Notes: generated from the letters alone by a model not told the origin. A stretch of DNA of 64,000 nt from Trebouxia sp. TZW2008 (GCA_002118135.1 BDIU01000013.1:372001-436000), one strand, 5' to 3'. Positions 46,075 to 57,911 are shown, counted from the first letter of the stretch. Program-made: numbers and translations.

Positions 46075-48091
46075 ATGTACCCCTTAGCTGCGTGCAGACC
46101 GCTGACAGTCTTGCGAGCCTGCTCAAAGTCAACATCGCTGCTCACATCGATCAAGCTAGGCAGCTTCCAGCGCGCACACTGCATCGTCAAGTCTGCATAC
46201 TTCCACAGTTGGCGTGAGCACAGCACCATCAGAAACTATCAGGCCACACATATAGCTGCTGCAACCTCCTCTGAGACCTTGCCAGGCATGGCAACTGAGA
46301 TGCTAGCTGGCAGGCCAGATGCATACGAAGGCTTTCTGGTGTCTGCTGATGATCTCCCCTCAACCTCAGACGAATTTGACTCCCGTCTGCAGCACTCTTT
46401 GCAGGTACAGCAGCGCACATACTTGCTTTTCCATGTGACATGACATTGCATATCTGCCAGCAAGCTTGTTGGTGCATTGCAGGATTGGGAGTCTTCAGGA
46501 AAGAAGGGCATCTGGCTCACAGTCCCAGCAGAGAAATCGCAATTGATACCCACCGCAGTCAAGCATGGTTTCACCTTCCATCATGCAGAGAAAAGCTACG
46601 CCATGTTGACGCGATGGCTGCCAACCACAGAGGACACACTGCCACCAAATGCATCTCACCAGGTACGCAATTGCACAACAGCCTTCTGGTGCTGCTTTCA
46701 TCTGATTTGGACACGCCAGAATACCCAACTGTAGCACTCGAGTGATGAGGTCTTATGCATGATGTCTGTATCAAGTGCAGGTAGGAGTAGGTGCATTTGT
46801 CATCAACAGCAAAAAGGAGGTGTTGGTGGTGCAAGAGCGTTTTGGGCCCCTGAAAGGCACGGTGAGCTGCACACATGCTGGTTGTATATGCTTGTGGCAA
46901 CAGCGTGAACAGACTACTGCATCGTGCACTTTGGCCATGCCAGTGATGGGGAAGTCACTGCATCTTTCTCTGCACTGCTGTCTGAGGTCGCATTACATGA
47001 CAGCATGCAAAGCTATGTTCCCATACAGTCTGCATTGCTGCATGTGACTCAGCACGCATTGATTGCTGCACACGTCACAAACAACTGCACACAAGCTACC
47101 GGGGCAGGCACTTCTGTAACGTATCATCATGCAATTGGTCAAAGCCATCAGTGACAGCGTGTTATTGCGTAGCCTGGTCTCACAATTATTTTGGTATGAA
47201 TTGCAGGGTGTTTGGAAGATGCCTACGGGACTTGTCTTGGTGGGTGAGGATATCACAGAAGCAGCAGAAAGGGAAGTTCTGGAGGAAACTGGCTTGGAAG
47301 CCAAGTTTGAAGCTATACTTGCCATGCGCCAGTCACACAAAGCAGCCTTTGGCAAGAGCGACATGTTCTTTGTCGTGGCTCTCAAGTAAGTTTGCATGCA
47401 TTTGCCTTCATATGCATGCAAGAATATGGCTTATCAGCCAGTCCTCTGATGCAGTAGGCAAAGCTTTTAGCCTGTTTGTTCGCATGTCCCGACAACCAAA
47501 CTCAGAATATTCCAGCAACTTGACACTGTCTGGGCGAGGTTTGCAGCAGTCAGCAAGTGCAGCCCCCTAATCCAGACAGGCAGACACTCATAACATCACC
47601 TGGATTACTGCCTGTGCATTATCGCTCGTGACTGACAGCGGCAACGCAACAGACAGCATAGACAGCTTCACTACAATCTCAGCTGCAGACACCCTCAGAT
47701 CCACTCAACTCACCAGCTGAGGCATACATTTGCTCGCGATTTACGTCACAGGGCACAAACAAACCTCAGTCAGCAACTGCATGCAATAACATAGTCCCTC
47801 TGATACTGTAGCACCCATGTGTCACCTGTTTGACTGGTTTGCAGGCCGGTTGATGACAGTCAGAAACTAGTTGCCCAGGCAACTGAAGTAGACGGGGTCA
47901 AGTGGATGCCCTTGAATGACTATGCCACCAACCCATTTTCTGCAACAAAGCCGCTGTACAACAAGCTTGTGCAGCAGTGCGTAGCGTATGCCAATGGGAC
48001 GTACTCAGGCATGAAGGCCGCCAGCATGCACAGCGGCAGAGGCGACCGTATAGAACTGCTCATGTATGGCAGCGATACACCCAAGCTATGA
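46075..48091 (+). CDS. Nudix hydrolase, NUDT6/NUDT8-like
   Basis: Exons: 46075-46404, 46483-46662, 46781-46861, 47207-47385, 47845-48091, giving 338 residues. Nudix enzymes hydrolyse nucleoside diphosphates linked to another moiety, using Mg2+ or Mn2+. Residues 205-227 fit the Nudix box GX5EX7REUXEEXGU exactly (GLVLVGEDITEAAEREVLEE, then TGL). Before it come the strand VGVGAFVINSKKEVLVVQE and an N-terminal pre-Nudix region (KKGIWLTVPAEKSQLIPTAV, then GFTFHHAE) typical of plant NUDT2/6/7/8/10 and animal NUDT6. MFFVVAL and EVDGVKWMPL follow. The first about 60 residues are Arg/Ser/Leu-rich and could target an organelle. Substrate cannot be read from the sequence. Confidence 0.9.
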
Positions 48092-48572
48092 TGTCAACAC
48101 AACAATTGTAGCCCACCTGGCTTGCTGTCTTCATTCCAGGGCCCAGAGTGGGCACTGCTGTTTTGTCATGCCTAGTTGCAGATGCATCAGTCTGTAGGGC
48201 TTAGGCATAGCGAAGGAAAGCACATGAACTCTTACAGGCTGTATTGAATGTTGTACGCTGTGACTGGGGTCAAACACACATCCCTTGGCCTACAGTGTCC
48301 CAATAAAACCCTATGCTATACAGCAACATGTGCTGGAAACTAGACTGAAGATTGTTTGCACTTTGGCCTCATACATGCTATGTGCTACCTGGTGCTTTCA
48401 TTCCTTTTGTGGACGTGCATTGCAAACTACGCTGGAAACCCTACTCACGCACAATACACTTGCTCTACTCGCATGGTGTGAACACGACTTGTAGCATCTG
48501 CTTTGCCAGCTGATACACTTGCGATCCAGGGTCGCGAGCACAGCAACTGAGCGCTCTGACAAGACTATGAAT

Positions 48573-49428
48573 CTAATGATGGTGATGATGATGACCGCCA
48601 CCCCCATATGGCATACCCCCACCATAGGACCCCTGATTGTGGTGATGATGGCTGGAGACCATGTGATCTGCACATCATACAACTGATATGAGCACCCCCT
48701 TGCGCTCTCTTCATGACGAAGGTCTTGCTTGGGCCTTTTACACTTCATAGTCTACATATGTTAGCGTGTGTCAGTGAATGCTGCATAGGCAGGAGCAGAC
48801 TGATCACAGATAGAATGCTCCTGAGCACTGTGTACTCAGACATCTACTGAGCTGGTGCATTCAAGGTGCTTACCTAGAACAGCACCCCCAACTGCACCAG
48901 CAGCTAAGCCCATCATTGCACTGCTCATATTAAAGCCACCACTTGAATGTGGTTGACCTGCAAAACAACAAATGAGTTGCAGCAATCTTCGAACCTGGGC
49001 AGCAATCTTCGAACCTGGGCACCAATGCAACCTCCAGCAACAATCATGCCATTGGTTGCTAGCAGAAGCCTACTTGTCTGAGGGTAGCCTGCAGAGCCAT
49101 AGCCTGGCGGTGCCTGTGGGTTATACATTTGAGGCGTGTAGGGCATTTGAGGGTTGTATTGCTGCGGTGTACCATACTGCAGAGGCAGCTGCTGAGGGTA
49201 CTGCTGCTGGGAATATTGTTGCTGAGGATACTGTTGAGAATATTGTTGCTGGGAATACTGTTGCATAGGATACTGCTGCAAGGGGTACCCTGAGGAACCA
49301 TATGACTGTTGGTATGGAACTGTTCCAGGCATATACGTTGGTGGTGGTGCACCAGCGGCTTGAACCGACAGGGGCTGGAAGCCTTGCTGCTGCGGATATA
49401 CTGGCGCACTAGGGTTGTACATCTGCAT
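48573..49428 (-). CDS. XYPPX/PQQ-repeat, glycine-zipper protein with natural His6 tail
   Basis: Exons in reading order: 49428-49074, 48957-48874, 48667-48573, giving 177 residues. The N-terminal two thirds are Pro/Gln/Tyr/Ser repeats (YSQQQYSQQYPQQQYSQQQ). A short glycine-zipper helix, MMGLAAGAVGGAVLG, follows, and then a Gly/His tail with HHHHNQGSYGGGMPYGGGG and six terminal histidines. The order resembles plant 'glycine-rich protein A3'-type XYPPX proteins, whose function is poorly known; membrane association or condensation is possible. All three phases fit. The histidine codons are CAT CAT CAT CAC CAT CAT followed by TAG. Confidence 0.8.
48981..49020 (+). repeat. 20-bp perfect tandem duplication
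   Basis: AGCAATCTTCGAACCTGGGC occurs twice in direct succession within intron 1 of the XYPPX gene. Perfect identity suggests a recent event. Confidence 0.93.
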
Positions 49429-49509
49429 GCTGCCGGCTGAAGTTGGCGAATGAACGGCTGTTTCTCGGTTGTGTAGCTTGCGATCGCACGCCGCTTTTCT
49501 TTTGCGGTG

Positions 49510-49788
49510 TCACGCAACGACCCTCGCTCGAGGAGTCAGCAGATTTTGGAGAGGAGACCGCAAGTGTGTCGGGTAGATCGCCCCTGTCGCTGTAAGGAGC
49601 GATCTAAGTGCCAGCGCATACTGAATGGCGCTGCAATTTAGCTGCAGACCGTAACTACGGTCAGCTTCGTGCTTGAGCCTCTTGGCTTCCAGCTTCCCTG
49701 GGCTTCTAAATGGGTGTGGCTCATTTGGTGCAGCAATCATCTGAGCGACGCTTCCATTTGGAACCAGCACGTCTTGGCTGAAAATCAC
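49510..49788 (-). CDS. Possible exon of an uncharacterised minus-strand gene
   Basis: A frame ending at 49510 reads QDVLVPNGSVAQMIAAPNEP and LEAKRLKHEADRSYGLQL. It is preceded by an AAAGCCAG acceptor near 49788. Codon use looks more coding-like than the overlapping plus frame. It may be the last exon of a gene starting near 51628, but no complete chain could be built. Confidence 0.3.
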   Translation of the reverse strand: MIFSQDVLVPNGSVAQMIAAPNEPHPFRSPGKLEAKRLKHEADRSYGLQLNCSAIQYALALRSLLTATGAIYPTHLRSPLQNLLTPRARVVA

Positions 49789-51817
49789 TGGCTTTCTCTT
49801 GCTGCCGATGCTCTACACTCAGTGTTTGGAAACACTTCAGTGAGGTCGGTCACATTTACAGCCATCAGACAACGACGTTAACGTTGGGCAGGGCATTCCA
49901 ACTAATTTCAAACTTGGCAATGGCTTTTCTGCGACGATCAGCTGTGCACGTTGAATGCTATGGTCACAGACATGCGAGTAGGGGACAACACAGAACATTA
50001 CAGCACCAACTACTGCTATGAAGAATACAAAAGCATACTGCGATTCAGTGCAGTGCACGAGCCGTTGAAAGCCAATTTGACAACACCTCACAACTTTACA
50101 ATGTTGTCTGGACACCAAGCATGACTAATTCCCTTAGGCTGGTTGCAACAAAAAACCATACCATGTCTGTATTGTCGCACACAATACTGTCATGTGATCA
50201 GTCATATTCTACAGCTGACAGCGTACTGAGGTAGATAAGCTTGACAGTCTGATGAAGGCGACACATCAAACAGCGCAAGTCACCAGCAGAAGGGTTGCTT
50301 GTGGCCTTTGCATAGTGACTCAGACCCACTAAGTCTTGCAGTCCTAAACACGACAGCAAGTATGATAATATTGCGCGTGCATGGCAAATTTAGAGAAAGG
50401 AAAGTCTATGCCATAGGGCGTCATAACAGGAGGCTCTGTCTAAAGTGGCAATCCTGCAGCCATATGATGCATCTTCTGCTTGTTCAGGTCTGAGCCTGGC
50501 AATACTGTTGCCTCTTGGTCTGGGCCGTTGGCATGTAGAGCACTGCTTGCAACATCATGAACAACATGCAAGGACGCATGTATATATGATCATCCGATAA
50601 GCACTCAAGCAGCAGAAGACAATGCTGGCAACATGCCACTTTGAAGCAAGAGAGGACGGCGTTGTAAGTGCAAAGCCTTCCTGAGAATGCGTGAAATGGC
50701 CAACCAAACCAGAGCAGGTGGAAGCACTGACCATCTTTGCAGAAGCTATGCCGCAGACCTGGACTTACCTATCTTGCAATTGGGTAGTGTTGAGAGTCAC
50801 ACGCTACACACCTTGCAGCAGTTGGAGCAACATGGCTGGGAGCAAACAGGCTGAGCTTATGGGTTACTGTGCACAGGATGTGCTGCACCTGCGAACAAAT
50901 ACACATAGCTTCATAGATGACTATGCATTACGTTCATTGAGCAACCCAGATGTCTCCTGAACCAAACGGCCAAAGCAATACCAACACAATAGTGCAGAGC
51001 ATGCATTTCAAGCCTTTGGTGTGCAACAGACAGCATGAAAGCTGGCTGCATGACGGACAGGAGTTGCTCTTCGCAAGATATGGCCGCAGAGCGCACTTTA
51101 ACTTACAATGCGGATGGAAGAATGCGTGATAAGCAGGCAAGTGATGTCATGCAAGGGAAACAGGAAGCATGTGGCAGGGCAGGCACTGAACATCCTGAAT
51201 TAACTGAAGTTACCTCAATCACCGTGGCGAAGTCACATCAGCATCAGTCCTGTAAGAAATAAAAGTTCAAATCAGTATATGTCGGAATGGCTTCTTCTGC
51301 TATGCTCATCCACAGTCACAGGCAGAATAGGTTGCTGTCCTTCAATATATGCGACGATATTGGTATTGGCCCTCAACACAACTTCAGCAGCAGATTGAGG
51401 GAGCGAGCCGCATACACACATTTGTTTACAAACACAGGAATACATGTTGTCCTCAGGCAATAAGCGGAAAAGAAGCTTCATCCTTCGAGGAAGTTAGTTT
51501 GCATAGGTTTCTTCACAGGACGCAAGATCACAACAACAAGCAGGCGAGCTACAGAACTGGCAACGGGGCAAGCATACTCACCGTCTGAAGTTTGATGCAT
51601 TGCTAGGAGCTTTCTGCGACATGAGCATCGTCGCCGCCTAGCGCAGTCTCAGCAAAGCTCATACTCAACCACAATGCTTTGAAGAAGATCAAAGGTCATC
51701 CTGAGCACTTTTTGTTGTCGGAGCCAGGCGTTGACCGACTGACTTTCAGCAAAATTGCACTGGGCCGGCTACTCGCGCTTCAGAGGCTCGTCTTCTAAGA
51801 CTGTATCCAGCTGGAGG
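49789..51817. other. Region with unresolved candidate exons
   Basis: On the minus strand there is a possible start exon at 51628-51582 (MLMSQKAPSNASNFRR with a GTGAGT donor, CpG-rich context). Other candidates are a frame ending at 51272 (AAEVVLRANTNIVAYIEGQQ) and a hydrophobic one near 50060-49845 (YAFVFFIAVVGAVMFCVVPY). Phases do not chain convincingly. The plus strand shows nothing clear before 51818. Confidence 0.3.
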
Positions 51818-54800
51818 ATGACCAGGCGTGGCGCGCCGCCAAGTCGTCAGCGGCAGGCGTTTGAATCTCTCCTTGATCCGGCATATGCGTCTCAGCCCAA
51901 TACTTTCGATACGCAACATGAGCAGGGCAAGCGAGGCCGCCAGCGTAATCGTTCAGATCGCCAAATTTTTGACAAGCGAAGATCAGACAATACACCTGGG
52001 TTCACACTTCGTGAGGCAGTGCCGACTTCACAACAGCCTGCCTCAGGTCTTGAGCAGCTCAGCAGCATGTTCGGCTCCATGATCGACAGCAGTATCATCA
52101 GCGAGGTTCTGAAGAGCTGTGGTAATTCAGTACAAGCTGCGGCAGAGGCACTGCTTGAGATGTCTGAGCGTCAGCAGCCTCAAAAGCCACAGCAAGATCA
52201 GCTAGCAAACACAGCAGGTGAGTGACATGCTAGCCTCCCTTGGTCAGCGCACACCGTCTTTGGCATGTGAGACAATCGCTCATTCGATTAGTCAAGGATA
52301 CCATGAGTCCTGTCCATGCCTGAGCATACGCACACTGCCTGCAGAGTTGACATCAGAGACCAGCTATTGGAGCTGGCTTCCTGAGGAATGCAAAGGGCTG
52401 GTGCTGAAGCACTTGGACTCCAAGGACTTAGCCAAGGCAGCGCGTACTTGCAAAGAGTTTGCAGAACACATCAGGGGAGTCCGAGCTGGCCTTGCCTGTC
52501 TCAACATACCCCCTGGTGAGCTTGATTGTGCAATTGCTCCTTGCGCTGCAACTGCATGCCAGTCTGACAATCAATGCAGCTTGCAATGCCTGAGCTGCAA
52601 TGCTCAGCTGTGCTCAGTCCTCAGCAGCAGCTGACACCAGGTGGCTGGCCTGGTTGGCATAATTTACGCTTCATAGCAGAGCTTAGTCTTGTGAACCCAG
52701 CTTGACAAGCAGCAGCATAATGGCATGCTGCAACACACATAACATGAACCTACATTTGCATAAGCAATCCTCAGAAACAGAAAACCCTACTGGCGTGTGT
52801 AACGTTTTTTGTATGCCTATCACCAGCGGCGATGAGATATTGCCGACGAGATGTCGCCGGTGAGATATTGCCATTGAGAGATGTTGCAATGAAACAGCGA
52901 ATGGGTAAAAGAGGAGTAGCATAGCGGTGGATTAGACAGTCACCACATGGCAGCAGATCAGTGCCATCTGCTTTTGCAGGCATGAGCAGGGCTGCTGTTC
53001 AAGGAATGATAGCAGCATACACAGGAGCGCACACAGTCAGCTTGGCTCGCTGTGCCGGGCAGCTGCGTCACACCGTGGATTTTGCAGACATGTTTGCAGC
53101 TGTGCAGAGGGGCAGCAATGCACGTAAACAAGGCCCACCCATAGAACGGCTGAGTCTGAAGGGGTGCATCGCATTGAGGACTGATGACATTGCCATGCTT
53201 TGCGAGTACTTTGACTCCCTCAGGTGTGTGACTGGTCTTCAAGCAAGCTTCTTGGGCAACATCACAGTAGCCTTGCTCATTGCATCTGTCACTGAAACAG
53301 CACTTTGACGCTATTGCTTGCTCAAGTCTATGAGCGTAACTGTTGCAAACACCCAAGGGCACTTTCTAACCACCGTGTTTCTGATAAGGTCCAAACTGCT
53401 GCTGTCCTGCTTTGCCATGCCAGTGCAAGCAGCAGCAAGTGCCACTTTTACTTGGCTCTACCGCCCATGCAGTCCATGCTTCAGGTGCTGCGCTTGCCTT
53501 GCAGGTCCAGCTGTGTTGGTTTAAAGCAGCTTCTGGCGGACTTGTGCAGAACTAGCTGCTTGCTCCTGTATGTATCTATGCGCTGGCTTTCACAGCCTGC
53601 CGGGCAAGTGCTTGTAATGTATGAATAAGTGAATGACTTGCCATTTCGACTGTGCAAGACGCAGTGCGTGCTTGTGTCCAGGGGATTGAACTTGAAAGGG
53701 TGTGAAGACATTGATGACGCTGCTGTGATCCTGCTGTCCAAATACTGTGCAATGCGATCAACGCTGCCGGATGACTTGAACTCCCTGCATCTGACAGCAG
53801 CAGACCCTGGACCAGCAGCAGCTCCAGAAGCAACAGCACCCTCAGATTGGCAAACTGTCAGCATGCAGCGCGCTTACCTGAGTAACATCATGGTAGGGCT
53901 GCGGCAGTCTGAGGCGCCTAGCAACCCACACAAGCACCTGCAACCAGGGCTCAAAGCTGAGGGCACTGCAGATCATGCGCACTCTCAACAGCATCACAGG
54001 CAGTCAGCAACAGGTAAGAACTGCAAGATCTGTAAGACATGTTGTCTAAGCATATGCGTTGTCAGTTGAAACACAATCAAACAATGTTTGTTCTCCAAAA
54101 CCTGTGCAGTGTGGTGTTCAAAATTTCGATGTAGTTCTTGGCCAGCAAAGTCAAACAGCTTCCAAGCTGAGGAGGGAGTGGCTCTGAATCAACCTGGCTA
54201 CTTTGCTGTTGTTGCTGCAGCTGGGCCGCTGCAAAGTGTGGCAGACATTGCACAAACATACTTGATGCTCTACATCTATGTGCCACTCCTTCACACAGCC
54301 CATTTCTGTTGCATGGGCAAAACGCATGGCCTGCCTTCACACAAAGACCCCAGCTGAAGGTCCGATGGCGTCAATGCAGTAGCTGTACGCAGTAGCTGTA
54401 CACACTAGCTGTATGCTGCATCAGGAAGCAGTGTACAGGTTTGTGCATGCATTACCTGTGTTGGCTGCACTGCAGGCGGTACGTCTGGGCTGAAGTCACT
54501 ATGCCTGGACCGCTATGCAAAGGTGACAGAGAAGGGGGTGGCAGCTCTGCTGAAGGGCTCAGCAACAGCACATTCCCTGACTTGCCTGGGTGTTTCACGC
54601 TGCCTGGGACTTGAATCGTAGACCCCAGCTGATGTCCTGATGTGGTCAATGCAACATCTGTGCTAGCTGCACTGCAGGTGGCACATCTGGTCTAGAGTCC
54701 TTGTGTCTGGACGGCTGTGCAAAGGTGACAGAGAAGGGCATGGCAGCTCTGCTGAAGGGCTCTGCAGCAGCACACTCCTTGACCGGCCTGGACGTTTCAC

Positions 54801-57800
54801 GCTGCGCAGGGCTCTCTGGTAACCCCTTGGATCTGCCTCCCAAGGTAATGATTCAAGTTTCAGATAGCCGTTGCTGATAGCTGTCTCAAAGAGGAGCTTC
54901 AACAAGCTGTGTGCATTCAACTTCTCAGCCGCTGGGACTGATTTGCATCATGCATGATGCAAGCTTGATTGGCAGGCGAAGTCTCTTGGTGCCAGCAGCT
55001 GCCATGCCATCATTGCTGTTGAGCTTCAGCTGCCAGCAGTAGCGTCCCATAGAGTCAGTGTCTGTAGTTGTCTGCTGTAAGCTTCAGTAATGCCCAGTCT
55101 GTCCTGAGCATTGTGCTGCATGCAGGCATTCTTGTCAGGATTGCCATGAAGTCACTTCTGTTGAGCTTCCAACTGCCAGCATGGCACCATGGGAGTCAGT
55201 CTCATATGAGTGGTGTGTCCTGAAGCCAATTGCTGCATGCAGGCGCCCTTGAGACAGCTCATTGCCAACAGCTGCCATGGCATCACTTCTGTTGAGCTTC
55301 AGCTGCCAGCAACAGCGACCTTGGAATCAGTCTCAGTGGCCGGCTGCCGCAAACTGAAGCGGGTCTACATATCTGCCGCCAATCTCAACAGTTTGGCTGT
55401 AGACGACTGTCCACAGCTCCATAGTCTGGAGCTGTTGTGTCCAAAGTTGGCGACTCTGAGTGCCTCCAAGTGTAACCATCAGGCCATGCCTGTGCTGACG
55501 TGCCCAAATTTACAGCAACTCAATCTGTTTGGCAACCGACAGCTGCAGTCTGAAGGTGAGGCCTGTATAGCAACAATAACATCACAAAATAGAAGAACAC
55601 AACAAGCAATGCAGTTTGGTTGTTGATGATTGTCTGCCGCTCAACAGTCTGGAGCTAAATTGTCCAAACTTGGTGACCTTGAGCGCCTCCAAATGTGCCC
55701 ATCAGGCCATGCCTGTGCTGTCGTGCCCAAAGCTGCAACAGCTCAACCTGTTTGGCAACCAGCAGCTGCAATCTGAAGGTGAGGCAGTTCATGCCTCACA
55801 AAAAGAAAGAGAACTGTAATCAGAATTTATATGCTATTGTGCCCAAAAATACAGCAGTTCAACTTGTTTGGCGGCTGGCAGCTGTAGCCTGAAAGTCAGG
55901 CCCAGCTACAGTAGTATCTCTTGGACAGAACATTGACTATCAGCGGGTCCCAACATGGATCAGGCAGACTGCTGCCTGCTCAGTATTTGCGGCATGAGCT
56001 TTGCATATGTACTGCATAAGACAACTTCATGCCAGCTGCATACATACTAATGTGCTAACAGAGTCTCCAGGCAAGGGTGCATGCTGCAAATGCTGCGGTC
56101 AAGCTTCTTGCACATCAACCTGACAAGGCTGATGCTTTTGATCTGCTGCAGAACTTTGTGCATGCAGTGCACTGCTTCTGTATGCATCTAGCAGGGTCAC
56201 AAATTCTCACAAACAAGCAGGCATCATGTGTTACATTGAATGCATGCTTCCTCGTAGGAGTTTGTGACTCTGCTAGGTGCATACAGAAGCATTGCACTGC
56301 CTACAAACAGTTGTGCAGCAGATTGTGTGCACCACAAACCCAGCCAGCCTGGTGAGACAAGACTTGTGCCACACCCAGCGCCTATGCTAGCATGTGATCT
56401 GATATCACTAGCATTACAACTTGTTATCCATTACTGATTTTGTTGCGGTAGTCTGAGTCTCATCATCAAATTGTCATCATAGGATGGTGACGATGACAGG
56501 ACTGATGCTCCTGCTGTGCTGCAGACATGGAGGAGGTTTTGGACCAGCTGCCAAACCTGGTCAAGCTGAATGTCAATGGCTGCATAGCTCTGACCAGGCT
56601 GGTGCTGAGGAGCTGCACCAAGCTGTCATGGCTTGATTGCTCAGGCTGCTCACGTGTGCACCATGTCATCAGCTCTAGCCCCGCTATGACGCACATGGAT
56701 GCTGTTGCCTGCGCCAATTTAGTGGTGCGTACTGCAATTTCTCTGGTCCCCACCTGCTGGGTGGTAGGCTCCTTTCTGTCCTGACACCCTTGTTGCATGC
56801 CTGCGGGTGTGAGTCTGCTTCAGTGTTGTGATCCAAGCTGCAATGGCTTGACTGCTCACGCTTGCACACGTCATCAGCCCTAGCCCTGCTCTGACGCACA
56901 TGGACGCTGTTGCCTGAGCAAATCTAGCGGTGTGTACTGTAATTTGTCTTTTTAAACACCTGCTGTGTGTCAGGCTGCTTTCTGGTTCAACAAACGCCAA
57001 AGCTGTTGTCTGCAAATGTCTCCCTGTGCGTAGCATGCATTGTCCTTTTGCATGCCTGAACAAGGAGGCTGGGCCTGGTTCAAGCACATCACACTAGCTG
57101 GTTCATGCATAAACCACCTTCACCTTGCTTTAGGCCCCGCTCAGTTGCAACAGCAAATTTGGCTTTGCTATGCAATGCATGCCTATGGCAGCACACATGG
57201 CAGCATGTGGCAACTGGGGTTTGCAATTTGTCAGTATGCTTCACTTTGCGCATCAGTCAAGCTATATCTTCATCCATGCAGACCATTGTTCCTGGCTGCC
57301 TGTTGGATTGGTCATGCCTTCTGTGACAATCATTCAGTGTTTAAGGCTCAACTTATTGCTGCATTGTCTGCAGTTGTGCTATCAGCTGCAATGCCATCAG
57401 GTTTTATTACATTCACCGCTGCAGGAGGTGTCACTGCAGAGTTCTAGAGTGACCAAGATGACTCTGGCCAACTGCGCTGTGTTGCGGCAGCTCTCTTTCC
57501 CTGAGCTTGATCATGCAGTGGCTCAGCGGCTTGCTGGGCCCGCTGCCAAGTCAAGCTCCAGTGCAGGCTCAAAGGTCAGCATTGCTCTTGGCGTTGAAGC
57601 GCTTGATTATCTTGTGTGCAAGTGACAATCATGGGAGAAGTATGACATGATGGTATTAACAAGACAGGCTCTAAAGCAAGCACTGTACTTGACATGGAAG
57701 CGCTGAGGTGACTTGTGTGCAAGCTTGAGTACTGTCTGGGAGGACTTTGGCATTGTGTTGACTAATGCGGTTGCAGAGATTTGTAACTTTGCAAAAGCAG

Positions 57801-57911
57801 GTGCAAGCATCACAACTGTGGTATGTATTGCTGCAGGACCGTCTTGCGCGGCGGATCAACATCAGTGGCTGTGATCAGCTGCCATCTGCTGTCCAGAGCG
57901 TACTATCCTGA
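51818..57911 (+). CDS. CUE-domain F-box/LRR protein
   Basis: Exons: 51818-52217, 52345-52515, 52980-53223, 53682-54013, 54678-54844, 55243-55555, 56525-56724, 57425-57574, 57837-57911, giving 683 residues with all phases consistent. Residues 78-117 form a CUE (ubiquitin-binding) domain: LEQLSSMFGSMIDSSII, CGNSV, AAAEALLEM. Residues about 140-185 are an F-box: WSWLPEECKGLVLKHLDSKD, LAKAARTCKEF. Leucine-rich repeats follow: IERLSLKGCIALRTDDIAM, LESLCLDGCAKVTEKG, LDVSRCAGLS, LVKLNVNGCIALTRLVL, LSWLDCSGCS. F-box/LRR proteins recruit substrates to SCF ubiquitin ligases; a CUE domain would add ubiquitin binding. The first 60 residues are basic and disordered-looking. Introns before exons 5 and 6, and after 6 and 7, contain decayed exon copies. 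Confidence 0.87.
54476..54624 (+). repeat. Decayed copy of F-box gene exon 5
   Basis: After CTGCAG it reads GGTSGLKSLCLDRYAKVTEK and GVAALLKGSATAHSL, then stops at TAG (LGLES*). The intact exon is 54678-54844. The ACTGCAG acceptor and the flanking ACCCCAGCTGA(A/T)G context are also duplicated. Confidence 0.93.
54976..55230 (+). repeat. Two decayed upstream copies of F-box gene exon 6
   Basis: Segments 54976-55080 and 55126-55230 follow GCAG and carry TGTTGAGCTTC(A/C)(G/A)CTGCCAGCA and GAGTCAGT(G/C)TC from the intact exon (55243-55555), with frame-breaking changes. Confidence 0.9.
55613..55895 (+). repeat. Downstream copies of F-box gene exon 6 end
   Basis: 55613-55791 repeats the LRR-coding end (VVDDCLPLNSLELNCPNL...FGN) and ends TCTGAAG|GTGAGG, like the intact exon. 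55838-55895 is a shorter, more diverged remnant whose donor has become TCAGG. Confidence 0.92.
56823..56935 (+). repeat. Downstream copy of F-box gene exon 7 end
   Basis: CAAGCTGCAATGGCTTGACTGC, CATCAGCCCTAGCCC and GACGCACATGGACGCTGTTG match exon 7 with deletions and an in-frame stop. The GGTGCGTACTGCAATTT donor region is copied as GGTGTGTACTGTAATTT. Confidence 0.92.
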
